Below are positions 8,909 to 17,000 of a stretch of DNA of 64,000 bases, one piece after another. Origin of the DNA: Synergistaceae bacterium (GTDB lineage: Bacteria; Synergistota; Synergistia; Synergistales; Aminobacteriaceae). Numbering within the stretch: the stretch's first letter is position 1; the number at the start of each line of letters is the position of its first letter. A program made the position numbers and the translations under genes. The notes below the pieces were generated by a model. The model did not search any database and was not told the origin of the DNA. It worked only from the letters and a program-made list of their open reading frames with translations. Location: assembly GCA_009783355.1 (NCBI GenBank), contig WRHH01000005.1, forward strand, positions 34,334 through 98,333, given 5' to 3'.

Positions 8909-9290
8909 CAGGGATTAGGGATTAGTAAAATAAAACACAAAACTACTTTTTTCGCTATTCCCAATTTTCTGTCTTTTCAAAACTATTTTTCACCGTCCCG
9001 CCTACCCTGAAGGGCGCGGCGGAGGGCTGTGTCCCACTACGGTCTTCATTTTAACAATTCAAGGTATCTAACACGGGTCGCCGATGGCTGCGACCCCTAC
9101 GGTTTTTATTTTAACAATTCAAGGTATTTTGCGCGCGGGCGGCAGAACCACCCCGGCCTTCGGGCGCCCCTCCGCTGGAGGGGAATTCCGTCCCTACAAA
9201 GCTACATTCAACAACCCAAAGTCTTTATTTTTATCTTTATCTTTTATCTTTTATCTTTTCTAATCCCTAATCCCTAATCCCTAATCCCTA
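8909..9290. repeat. Composite repeat island between convergent rpmB and the formyltransferase gene
   Basis: This 369-bp gene-free stretch is almost wholly repeats. From rpmB: GGGATTA twice (8913-8926). Then come two 60-bp units (period exact between 9061 and 9121) that share TTTTAACAATTCAAGGTAT and carry a palindrome such as GGGTCGCCGATGGCTGCGACCC ending in CCTAC. A larger double hairpin follows (9134-9196, outer GGGCGG, inner CCCCTCC/GGAGGGG), then the spacer AAAGCTACATTCAACAACCC, then TTTTATC heptamers (about 9234-9259) and TAATCCC heptamers (9261-9290). The last array overlaps the stop codon of the minus-strand formyltransferase gene. Confidence 0.8.
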
Positions 9291-9972
9291 TCTTTTCCCT
9301 GTCTTCTTCCATTACAAATTTAATTCCGTGTATTTTTAAATATGGCCTCCATTCATTGAAAAGCGTTGCCCTTACAATTCTTTCAAGCTCTTCCTTGCTT
9401 ATGTCCGCAGAAATTCTGCGAAGATTCTCATTTAGGTCATTCCTTGTATGGAAGTTTTTCCTATCCCATGTTTCGGAGCTTTCCGGCAGATTCTTACCTT
9501 CCTTAAGAATTGAAACCATGTCGCAAAAGAGCTCAAGGAGCACACCATGAGAACGTTTCAAAAGCGAGCTTACGTCATCGGATTCGTGAATAGGAAATCT
9601 CTTTGTCATTATGATTTTCCCCGCGTCAACCTTTGACGTCATGTGATGACATGTTACGCCGAATTCGCTGTCCCCGTCGTAAAGAGCGTAATTAGCGCAT
9701 GACGCTCCCGGACGTTCGGGCGGTCCGGGATGAAAATTTATAGCGCCTATTCGCGCATTTTTCAGCACCGACTCGGGGATTATCCATTTTGACATATATG
9801 ACAATATGTAGTCTCCCGTCCATGAAAACATTTCGGACGGGATATCGTCTCCCCAGTCTCCTGTGCAAACTGTGACATTTGAACAGTTGCGCGTCAGGTA
9901 GTTTAATGCTTGCCAGCAGTTCTCATCGTCGGATTTTGAACAGAAGAGCACTTTAGTGTCATAAAAGCTCAA
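9274..9972 (-). CDS. Formyltransferase-family protein, possibly a sugar N-formyltransferase
   Basis: The 232-residue protein has a formyl-transfer fold: the catalytic Asn-x-His is in INFHPGPPERPG and the Asp in SKVDAGKIIM, matching the N-H-D triad of methionyl-tRNA and sugar N-formyltransferases that use 10-formyl-tetrahydrofolate. It lacks the C-terminal tRNA-binding domain of Fmt and has an FHTRNDLNENLRRI segment like the sugar-formylating enzymes, so an amino-sugar substrate is likelier. The start is TTG at 9972, with GAAGGATG just upstream; no ATG is available nearby. The last residues GIRD and the stop are encoded by the GGGATTA repeat. No other glycan gene is adjacent, but a PglC/PglE-like pair lies at 37942-39758. 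Confidence 0.8.
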   Translation of the reverse strand: MSFYDTKVLFCSKSDDENCWQALNYLTRNCSNVTVCTGDWGDDIPSEMFSWTGDYILSYMSKWIIPESVLKNARIGAINFHPGPPERPGASCANYALYDGDSEFGVTCHHMTSKVDAGKIIMTKRFPIHESDDVSSLLKRSHGVLLELFCDMVSILKEGKNLPESSETWDRKNFHTRNDLNENLRRISADISKEELERIVRATLFNEWRPYLKIHGIKFVMEEDREKIGIRD

Positions 9973-10125
9973 TAAACATCCTTCTTCCCTTTCGGCTATT
10001 CGCTCGCATAAGAATTATTATCAGTCTCCGCCATTTTAATTATTCGGCTCATTTGCTATATGTAATTAACCATGCCAAATATTTTAGTACTGTCAACCTT
10101 TTACCGCTTGATAAGGTGAATCTTT

Positions 10126-11067
10126 TCAGCTCAAAAACTTTTGCATGTCATCTGGAGGAGTAGCGGTAAAGCATTTCCCCGCCACTGCCGAGAGCAGCTT
10201 ATCGCTTATTTTGTCCGGGAAAATAAGCTTCCAGGCGTGCAAGAGCGGTCTTTTGACTCCCATTCTCTTCCATTCTTTATTTGCAGCTACATCTCCATAT
10301 TTTTGGTCGCCAAGAATAGGTATCCCTGCGTGCGCTAAATGTACACGAGCCTGATGTGTCCTTCCGGTCAGAAGTTCAACTGAAACAACTGAAAACTCTC
10401 CTCCATCCGAGATTTTCTCAAAACGCGTGTGTGATGGTTTCCCTTCAGAGCTGACGGAGACAAAATTATTCTCCACATCCTTAAGAAGAGGAACTTGTAT
10501 ATCGCCCGATTTTGGAGTATCTCCCGCTACAACGGCAAGGTAAATTTTTCGTATTAGGCGCTCCTTAAAAAGCATCTCAAGTTCTCGCAAAGCTCCGCCT
10601 GACATTGCAACTGCAAGCACTCCAGTTGTATTGCGGTCGAGGCGGTGAACTGCTGCGGGAGAAAACCCCTGAACGCCCCTGCCAAACGTCGCCCAAACGC
10701 GCGTAATGACGCTATCTTCTCCTTTTACATCCGGCTGAACCAGTAAGTCCGCAGGTTTATTTACAATACACACCGCGTCATCCTTATATATGTATGAAAT
10801 CTCAGGATACTTAGTAACTTTATCAGGTTCCGCAGCCGCACTTTCAGCAATAATGACTTCCTCTTCCAAGTTCCAAGGCACATATAACTCCTGCCCGCCC
10901 GCCACTCGAATATTAGGGACGCGCGCTCGTTTTGAGTCCAAAATTATTTCTCCTTTACGAAGCGCGCGCATGATAGCGGAAAGAGGGACTTTTGGAAAAA
11001 TGGCGCGAAGCACTTTGTCTATTCTGCGTCCGTCATGATCGGTCGAGATTTTTATACGAAAGCTCAT
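10126..11067 (-). CDS. RluA-family pseudouridine synthase (RluC/RluD type)
   Basis: The 313-residue protein has an N-terminal S4 RNA-binding domain (about 1-65) and the RluA catalytic domain. The catalytic motif is HRLDRNTTG with D144, and later motifs are GRTHQARVHLAHAGIPILGD and a C-terminal RPLLHAW block. It would convert uridine to pseudouridine in 23S rRNA. The exact site (RluC or RluD class) cannot be read. It lies 15 bp downstream of the cyclophilin gene and is likely co-transcribed. The 153 bp between it and the formyltransferase gene hold nothing recognisable. Confidence 0.93.
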   Translation of the reverse strand: MSFRIKISTDHDGRRIDKVLRAIFPKVPLSAIMRALRKGEIILDSKRARVPNIRVAGGQELYVPWNLEEEVIIAESAAAEPDKVTKYPEISYIYKDDAVCIVNKPADLLVQPDVKGEDSVITRVWATFGRGVQGFSPAAVHRLDRNTTGVLAVAMSGGALRELEMLFKERLIRKIYLAVVAGDTPKSGDIQVPLLKDVENNFVSVSSEGKPSHTRFEKISDGGEFSVVSVELLTGRTHQARVHLAHAGIPILGDQKYGDVAANKEWKRMGVKRPLLHAWKLIFPDKISDKLLSAVAGKCFTATPPDDMQKFLS

Positions 11068-11082
11068 ATCATTTCTTCTTCG

Positions 11083-11628
11083 TTACTTCTTTTCTTCAAT
11101 CAAGATTGATTTGATGACAACGTCTTCGACGGGCTTATCGCCTGGTCCGGTTTGCGTGACGCCAATCGCGCTCACTATATCCATGCCCTCAATAACCGTC
11201 CCGAAGATGGCGTGTCTGCCGTCGAGCCACGGCGTGGGCACAAGGGTAATAAAAAATTGCGACCCGCCCGTATTCGGCCCAGCGTTTGCCATTGAAAGAA
11301 TGCCGGGCTTATCGTGCGCCAGTCCCTCACCGAATTCATCAGGAATAGTATAACCCGGTCCTCCTCTGCCGGTTCCGGTCGGGTCGCCGCCCTGAATCAT
11401 GAAATCTTTTATTACCCTGTGGAAGATAACTCCGTCATAGAACCCTTTTTTCGACAGGTCTATGAAATTCTGCGCCGTAATTGGGGCAAGATCGGTTAAA
11501 AGTTCTATCTTGAACGATCCCATCGACGTATCAAATGTCGCAACCGCGCGGTCGGCGGCGAGCGCCATGTCTACCCCTACAATGAACATACACATTATTG
11601 AAACAAAAATCACACATATTCTCAACAT
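11083..11628 (-). CDS. Exported cyclophilin-type peptidyl-prolyl isomerase
   Basis: The 181-residue protein begins with a signal peptide (hydrophobic residues 3-20, likely cleavage after ALA at about 24), then a compact bacterial cyclophilin domain. Motifs include [20 protein letters not shown] (active-site Arg and Phe), [28 protein letters not shown] and [17 protein letters not shown]. It would catalyse proline cis-trans isomerisation of exported proteins in the periplasm. The start is ATG with a poor ribosome-binding site. It precedes the pseudouridine synthase in the same direction. Confidence 0.95.
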   Translation of the reverse strand: MLRICVIFVSIMCMFIVGVDMALAADRAVATFDTSMGSFKIELLTDLAPITAQNFIDLSKKGFYDGVIFHRVIKDFMIQGGDPTGTGRGGPGYTIPDEFGEGLAHDKPGILSMANAGPNTGGSQFFITLVPTPWLDGRHAIFGTVIEGMDIVSAIGVTQTGPGDKPVEDVVIKSILIEEKK

Positions 11629-11708
11629 ATTAACAGCACCACTCTTTCAGAAATTATGAATAATACTATTCGTTAGAAGACACTATATAATGATACCATA
11701 ATGACAAT

Positions 11709-12737
11709 TTACTTTTTCCAAAACCTGCGCTGCATCGCATAATGAAAATCAGTTATCTCTTTATCCTCCTCCAAAGTCGATACCGACTCCTGCCAGCAGA
11801 AGAGCCTAAAATCAAGGTCGTCCGCCGCTGAGACGACAAAAGCTTCAGGGATAGCGGGTAAAACAGGCGATCCGAACTCTTTGCTCCCATGGTGGCTGAG
11901 CACTATATGAGCAAGCGCAAGAGAAAGTTTACTTTCAAGCCCGTATTCCTCCGACAAACCGGAAAGAATTTTGTAGCCTAGCGCGACATGGTCTATGACG
12001 TTTCCTTCCGTTACCATGTTTGGCGCGGGGTTTAAAGTGTAGGCTTCCAATTTTCCGATATCGTGCAACAGAGCCCCCGCCGTAACGAGGTCGATATCGA
12101 TTTCCATTCCTAGCGACCGGTATACTTTTGCTATGTACCTTGCAACGCGTGTAGTAGTAACGGAATGTTCAAGCAGCCCCCCGACATATGCGTGATGGTG
12201 CGTTACCGCTGCCGGCCAGTCCTTGAATTTGTCCCAGTATTTCTTTGTGTCGAAAACAAAATTCAGAAATCCTTTTAGGGGTTCGCTGCATACGTTACGA
12301 AGTTTAGTGAATTCCTTTTCAAGTTCATCCGGAGAAATAGGGGAACGCTGAACAAACGAATGCGGAGGGTATTTATCCTGATCCACGTAGTATACTGCGT
12401 TAAACGCGTATTGCGCCTGCCCTTTATATTCTCCAATCTGTCCCAGAAGCCCCAAAGTTTTCCCTTCAAGAATACTTGTACGGGAGTCCGAAAGAGGATC
12501 GCCGATGATATCCTTTCCGCCGTCCTCGTATGCGTACCAAATGCAGTTTGACCAGACTTTTCCTTCAATGGAACCGTCTCCGTCCATTATCGCAATATCC
12601 CAGTAAGGACGTCCGTTTTTGTCTTTCCTAACGCTTGAACGCGTAACGACTCCTAGGACGTAAAACTTTTCATCCTTCTGCATTTTTTTAATTTCCGAAG
12701 TTTTGATTACAGTAGCGCTACTCTTATTTTCCGTCAT
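11709..12737 (-). CDS. HD-domain 3'-5' exoribonuclease, YhaM-like
   Basis: The 342-residue protein joins an N-terminal OB-fold (about 20-110, with the DKNGRPYWDIAIMDGDGSIEGKVW block) to an HD phosphohydrolase domain. HD metal-binding residues are in HHHAYVGGLLEHSV, LLHDIGK, the SHHGS segment and the SAADDLD segment. This OB plus HD order is that of YhaM, a 3'-5' exonuclease acting on RNA and DNA. A role in RNA turnover or DNA repair is inferred from the family. It stands alone between the cyclophilin operon and a repeat island. Confidence 0.88.
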   Translation of the reverse strand: MTENKSSATVIKTSEIKKMQKDEKFYVLGVVTRSSVRKDKNGRPYWDIAIMDGDGSIEGKVWSNCIWYAYEDGGKDIIGDPLSDSRTSILEGKTLGLLGQIGEYKGQAQYAFNAVYYVDQDKYPPHSFVQRSPISPDELEKEFTKLRNVCSEPLKGFLNFVFDTKKYWDKFKDWPAAVTHHHAYVGGLLEHSVTTTRVARYIAKVYRSLGMEIDIDLVTAGALLHDIGKLEAYTLNPAPNMVTEGNVIDHVALGYKILSGLSEEYGLESKLSLALAHIVLSHHGSKEFGSPVLPAIPEAFVVSAADDLDFRLFCWQESVSTLEEDKEITDFHYAMQRRFWKK

Positions 12738-13111
12738 TTATTGAGCCCCTTTGTTTGTGTTGCATTTGTTATTGTACTTTACGCGGGCGGTAATATGCCA
12801 ACCCATATTAATTTATTCTGTATATTCATATTAGCAATTCAAAGTATCTGGCGCGGGTCGCCGAGGGCTGCGACCCCTACGCTCTTCATTTTAGCAATTC
12901 AAAGTATCTGGAGCGGGCGGCTACAAGCCGCCCCTACACGTAAAACCATATACGTTGCCCAAACATCCAGTCTTTTGTCTTTATCCTTTGTCTTTGTCTT
13001 TTTAATTCCGATTTCCAAATTGCCTTTCTGCCGCCCTACAAAGCTACCTTCGGCAACTCGAAGTCTTTTGTCTTTTCACTCCACACTCCACACTCCACAC
13101 TTCACACTATT
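12738..13111. repeat. Composite repeat island between the YhaM-like gene and the iron alcohol dehydrogenase
   Basis: From the alcohol dehydrogenase stop outward: CACTCCA heptamers (four copies, the last with one change, 13079-13107), a CTTTTGT-type tract, a TACAAAGCTACCTTCGG spacer, a second polypyrimidine tract (12970-13000), the palindrome GGGCGGCTACAAGCCGCCC (12914-12932), and the palindrome GGGTCGCCGAGGGCTGCGACC (from 12855). The two palindromes sit in tandem 60-bp units (period exact between 12841 and 12901) that share TAGCAATTCAAAGTATCTGG. No gene is visible in the 374 bp. Confidence 0.8.
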
Positions 13112-14260
13112 TTAAAGCCTTTTCAATATCTCCAAATAATCATCCACTCCAAGCAGTCTAGGATTACTGTCGTTGCTGAGATTTTCATGGGACTTTACCG
13201 CTATCTCACGGTACTCTGATTCTGAGATTCCGAAAGAAGAGAACGAAGGAATACCTACATCGCTTGACAGCTTCTTTACCTCCGCGACGGCAGCTTCGGC
13301 GCCTTCCATTTCGGAAGCGTAATTTATGCCCATTGCTTTTGCAATCCGCGCATATTTTTCAATACAGTGATTTTTGCTGTAATCCATTACAACAGGCAGG
13401 CACACAGCATTACAAACGCCGTGCGGTTTGTCGTACATGCCGCCAAGGGACTCCGCAATGCAGTGTACCGCAGCGACGTCGGAATGGCTGAACGAGATTG
13501 CGCCCAGCAAGCTTCCCATCAACATGCCTGCCCTCGCCTCAATGTCGCTTCCGTTCGCAACAGCTCGCCTGAGATATTTCGACACAAGCTCTATTGAATA
13601 CAGCGCAACCGCGTTTGCTATTGGCTCCGCGCAGGTAGCCGTGAAACCCTCAATTGCGTGAGTGAGCGCGTCCATTCCGGTTGCGGCTGTAATTGATTTT
13701 GGCAGCGAGACAGAAAGCTCCGGATCGCAGAGAGCCACCTTGGCGGCTATTTTTACGCTGCGAAGGGAGAATTTTATTTTCTTCCCGCAATCCGTGATTA
13801 CTGAGCTGAACGTAACTTCCGACCCGCTGCCCGCCGTCGTCGGGACGGTGATTATCGGAAGCGGCGCGCCCGGAATTCTCTCAACGCCGCGGAAGTCCTG
13901 AATAACTCCCCCGTGCGTTGCTATGATGCTCATGCTCTTGGCGCAGTCAATAGGGCTGCCTCCTCCAACCGCGACAAGACAGTCGCTCCTCGTTTCCCGC
14001 GCGAAAGCCGCTCCCGCGTGTACGTTTTCATCCCTTGGATTCGGCGCGATTTCATCGAAAATGTCGTAAGCAATACCGGCTTCGTCCAACGGTCTTGTGA
14101 CCTTTTTCAACAAGCCTGATGCAACGATTCCCTTATCCGTTACGATAAGTGGTTTACTTGATGATAAATGCGAAAGTTCCCCCGCTATCCTTGAAATACA
14201 GCCTACGCCGTATTCAATTCTCGTGGGAAGCACGAAACTGAATGATTTCATAATATCCAT
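13112..14260 (-). CDS. Iron-containing alcohol dehydrogenase
   Basis: The 382-residue protein belongs to the group III metal-dependent alcohol dehydrogenases. The NAD(P)-binding motif is VGGGSPIDCAKS. Metal ligands are the Asp and His of TGMDALTHAIEG and the two His of HCIAESLGGMYDKPHG. Such enzymes reduce aldehydes or oxidise short alcohols, 1,3-propanediol or 4-hydroxybutyrate; the substrate cannot be told here. The ATG at 14260 follows GAGGAG; a second in-frame ATG lies three codons on. It is 23 bp downstream of the DUF2130 gene and may share its transcript. Its 3' end abuts CACTCCA heptamers. Confidence 0.94.
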   Translation of the reverse strand: MDIMKSFSFVLPTRIEYGVGCISRIAGELSHLSSSKPLIVTDKGIVASGLLKKVTRPLDEAGIAYDIFDEIAPNPRDENVHAGAAFARETRSDCLVAVGGGSPIDCAKSMSIIATHGGVIQDFRGVERIPGAPLPIITVPTTAGSGSEVTFSSVITDCGKKIKFSLRSVKIAAKVALCDPELSVSLPKSITAATGMDALTHAIEGFTATCAEPIANAVALYSIELVSKYLRRAVANGSDIEARAGMLMGSLLGAISFSHSDVAAVHCIAESLGGMYDKPHGVCNAVCLPVVMDYSKNHCIEKYARIAKAMGINYASEMEGAEAAVAEVKKLSSDVGIPSFSSFGISESEYREIAVKSHENLSNDSNPRLLGVDDYLEILKRL

Positions 14261-14283
14261 AAAGCCATCTCCTCAATATAATT

Positions 14284-15762
14284 TTACTGTAGAGCCTTGA
14301 ATTCCAGCCCTTCAATTTCACGCAAACTCTTACCGGCTATCCCCTGCATGTCTCCATACATTCCGATTGTTGACTCCATCACCCTATTTATCTGCGACTC
14401 GCGCTTCGCCCATTGCTTTTGAATTGCTTTCTTTTCCGCGCCCAAGTCTTCCTGCATTGTCTGGAAAGCCTCGACTATAGCGCTCATTCTCTGTATAAAC
14501 TTTGTCCCCGTAAGGTATTCGTACATTACCTCGGACTTGGTCTTTGCGCCTTCCGATATCTGGCGCGCCTTTGAGATTTCAATTAGTGACTGGCGCAACA
14601 TCATTACAACGGGGAGTATCGCCTTTGGGGACAATACCCAAACGCCTTCCATGAATCCGAACATTTCTATATCCTTTGGCAGTGCAAAGCTTACAATGAC
14701 CGCTATTTCAGCTTTTGCCGACCTCTGGTCGTCCCTGAGTTTGCTGAGCCAACCGTCGCTCCACGCTTTCGTGCGCTTGAGCTCCCATATTATCGTCCCG
14801 CACTTCCCTCTTCCATGGTCATTTACGGTCTGGATAACATCAGCGCCTGATGTGCCTTTTGGCACGGGCTCGACTGAGTCGAACGGGAAATTCGCTTTAA
14901 GCATTGATTCCAGCTCAAGTTCCAAAACTTCACCCTGAAGCTGCTGGCTGCCCTGATCGGCTTTCTGCTGGAGCTCAGCTATCGTCTTCTGCATTGAAGC
15001 AATTGTCTGCTCGCGCTCCATCAGTTTGAGCCTGTTCTGTTCGTCGGACTCCTGCTTTGCACGCGCGCGCAGAGTTTCCGACTCCTGCATGACTCGCTTT
15101 TCTATCGTTAGCTCAAGTTCCCTTTCTTTATCCTCGTATTCGCGACTCTTTTTCAGCGCTTGCGCTTGCGCTTTTTGCGCCTCTTCCAGCTTTTGCCGCT
15201 GATCGTTCTCTCTTTCCTTCAGATCTGAAAGCTCTTTGTTTTTGCTTTCAAGTTCCTCTTTGAAGAGCATATTAACTTTTTCGCGCTCTTCTTCAAGTAT
15301 TTTTCTGGAAGCGACAAGTTTACCTTCCATTTCTTCGCTTATTCTTTTGGACTCTCTCTCAATAACCAGATTGGCGCGCTCCTGTTCATCTTTCTTCAAC
15401 TGGAGCCTCAGTTTTTCTGCTTCCTCCGTAACTTTTTTTTGTACGGTGAGGTCAAGTTCGAGCTTCGCTTCCTCTATCTCTCTGCTTTTTTTGAGGATTT
15501 CCGCCTGAGCTTTTTGAGTCTCGGCAAATTTTGCGTCCAATTCCGCTTCGCGAAGCTTCGCCTGTTCTATTTGCAGCGCCTGCTCGCCAAGCTCAACTTT
15601 AAGTTTGTTTCTTTCCGCTTCAAATTCAACGCGGGCTTTATCGCGTTCCTCCGAGACTATTTTCTTACGCGCCCCTTCTATGATGGGCGCAGCCAGGGTT
15701 TCAGTGAGATGAATGTCCCCCTTGCAATGCGGACATTTTATTACAAAGTTGTCGTTCATCAT
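14284..15762 (-). CDS. DUF2130 protein with long coiled coil and predicted nuclease domain
   Basis: The 492-residue protein starts with a short CPHCKGD metal-binding-like element, continues with a very long charged coiled coil (about 30-270), and ends in the DUF2130 domain. That domain has a PD-(D/E)xK-like core: GADVIQTV provides the Asp and IIWELKRTKAW the Glu-x-Lys, so nuclease activity is likely. Its biological role is not established. The start ATG overlaps the stop of the phosphoglycerate mutase gene (ATGA), so the two are translationally coupled. It ends with LREIEGLEFKAL. Confidence 0.87.
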   Translation of the reverse strand: MMNDNFVIKCPHCKGDIHLTETLAAPIIEGARKKIVSEERDKARVEFEAERNKLKVELGEQALQIEQAKLREAELDAKFAETQKAQAEILKKSREIEEAKLELDLTVQKKVTEEAEKLRLQLKKDEQERANLVIERESKRISEEMEGKLVASRKILEEEREKVNMLFKEELESKNKELSDLKERENDQRQKLEEAQKAQAQALKKSREYEDKERELELTIEKRVMQESETLRARAKQESDEQNRLKLMEREQTIASMQKTIAELQQKADQGSQQLQGEVLELELESMLKANFPFDSVEPVPKGTSGADVIQTVNDHGRGKCGTIIWELKRTKAWSDGWLSKLRDDQRSAKAEIAVIVSFALPKDIEMFGFMEGVWVLSPKAILPVVMMLRQSLIEISKARQISEGAKTKSEVMYEYLTGTKFIQRMSAIVEAFQTMQEDLGAEKKAIQKQWAKRESQINRVMESTIGMYGDMQGIAGKSLREIEGLEFKALQ

Positions 15763-16967
15763 GCGCCGTATTTGTTGAGCCTTCCTGCATGAGCAAGCAT
15801 GAGTCCCATCAGTTTATAGCCGTCAATATGTCCAATCGTCCCGAACCGGCACTCATTTTCGCCAAACGTTTTATGAAGCCCGAACCGGCATTTGTCGCTT
15901 GATATCATGAAAGGCACGTCATGCCATGAATGTCCTTTCATAATTGCTGGTGTGCTGTGGTCTCCTGCTATGACAAGCACGTCAGGGGCAAGCGAAGTTA
16001 TCTTTGGAAGAAGAGAGTCGACCTGCTCAATGACTTTTACTTTTTCATCGAACTTTCCGTCCTCTCCCCGGCTGTCCGTGTATTTAACATGAATATAAAA
16101 ATAATCATGCTTGTTCCAGAATTTACTTACCGAATCGAAAAGCTCTTCGAGCGTACGCCCCGCATCCTCAACCTCCATGCCGACAAGGCTTGCAAGTCCG
16201 CGATACATGGGATAAGAAGCTATCGCCGCCGCTTTTATTCCGTACAATTCTCCCAAATGGGGAATATCGGGGGCTGAAGAAAAGCCTCGCAACAGGCATG
16301 AATTAGCGGGCATATCGTCCTTTAACACTTCCTGTACCCGCCTGATAAATTTGTTCGCCAATTGAGCCATACGCTCTCCCTCAGGCGCGACAGCTGAAGC
16401 CCAGAGCATCGGAGCGCCTTCTTTTTGCGGGTCGGCGTCCCACACATGCTCGTCCAGCGCATCGCCCGAGAATATGACCACAAAACGGTGTTCCATTCCG
16501 GGATAGAGCGTTATCTTTACATCCTCTATTTCTTTTATATTGGCAGCGAGCTTTTCCACGACCTTTGCGCTTTGTTCTGTGGGAATTCTTCCCGCTCGCC
16601 TGTCCGTGATTATATCGCCATTGCAAGTACAGAAATTTCCGCGTGAACAAACGTCGCCGCGCGATACTTTTGCGCCCACGCCGCACGCTTCAAGTATTCC
16701 GCGTCCAATAAGGTATTCATACGGGTCGTATCCGAATAGTGAAAGGTGCCCCGGACCGCTTCCGGGGGTTACGCCGACGTCGACCATTCTGAGAAATCCA
16801 AGTTCGCTTCTCCCCGCGAGCGCGTCAAGATTTGGAGAATGCGCTGCCTCAAGCTCAGTCATACCTCTGTTGTCAGGCAGCCCGCCAAGGCCGTCCATCA
16901 CGATGAGAATCATTTTGCTGTCGCTGCCTGCAGATAAATTACTCAGCATTTCCATTCGTTTGTTCAT
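15759..16967 (-). CDS. apgM: 2,3-bisphosphoglycerate-independent phosphoglycerate mutase, archaeal type
   Basis: The 402-residue enzyme interconverts 3- and 2-phosphoglycerate in glycolysis and gluconeogenesis. It is of the alkaline-phosphatase superfamily: ILIVMDGLGGLPD supplies metal-binding Asp, GSGPGHLSLFGYDP the catalytic Ser, and VLVIAGDHSTPAIMKGHSWHDVP the second metal site. Sequence style and length fit ApgM (about 400 residues) rather than GpmI (about 510). An in-frame ATG at MEMLSN, four codons on, is an alternative start. It overlaps the DUF2130 gene by 4 bp. Confidence 0.94.
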   Translation of the reverse strand: MNKRMEMLSNLSAGSDSKMILIVMDGLGGLPDNRGMTELEAAHSPNLDALAGRSELGFLRMVDVGVTPGSGPGHLSLFGYDPYEYLIGRGILEACGVGAKVSRGDVCSRGNFCTCNGDIITDRRAGRIPTEQSAKVVEKLAANIKEIEDVKITLYPGMEHRFVVIFSGDALDEHVWDADPQKEGAPMLWASAVAPEGERMAQLANKFIRRVQEVLKDDMPANSCLLRGFSSAPDIPHLGELYGIKAAAIASYPMYRGLASLVGMEVEDAGRTLEELFDSVSKFWNKHDYFYIHVKYTDSRGEDGKFDEKVKVIEQVDSLLPKITSLAPDVLVIAGDHSTPAIMKGHSWHDVPFMISSDKCRFGLHKTFGENECRFGTIGHIDGYKLMGLMLAHAGRLNKYGA

Positions 16968-17000
16968 GATTTACCACCCTCTCTATATTTATTGATACTT

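Noticed and set aside
9261..9290. Telomere-like repeat (CCCTAAT-type units)
   Set aside because: The unit resembles plant-type telomere repeats, but the arrays are short, internal, at several places and tied to gene ends, so they are not chromosome ends.
9049..9290. CRISPR array
   Set aside because: Repeats are two units only, carry palindromes inside rather than unique spacers, and no cas genes are present.
12741..13115. A 124-residue plus-strand ORF through the repeat island
   Set aside because: Its residues (repeated ILAIQSIWRGSP-like blocks) are translations of the 60-bp units; there is no conserved coding pattern.
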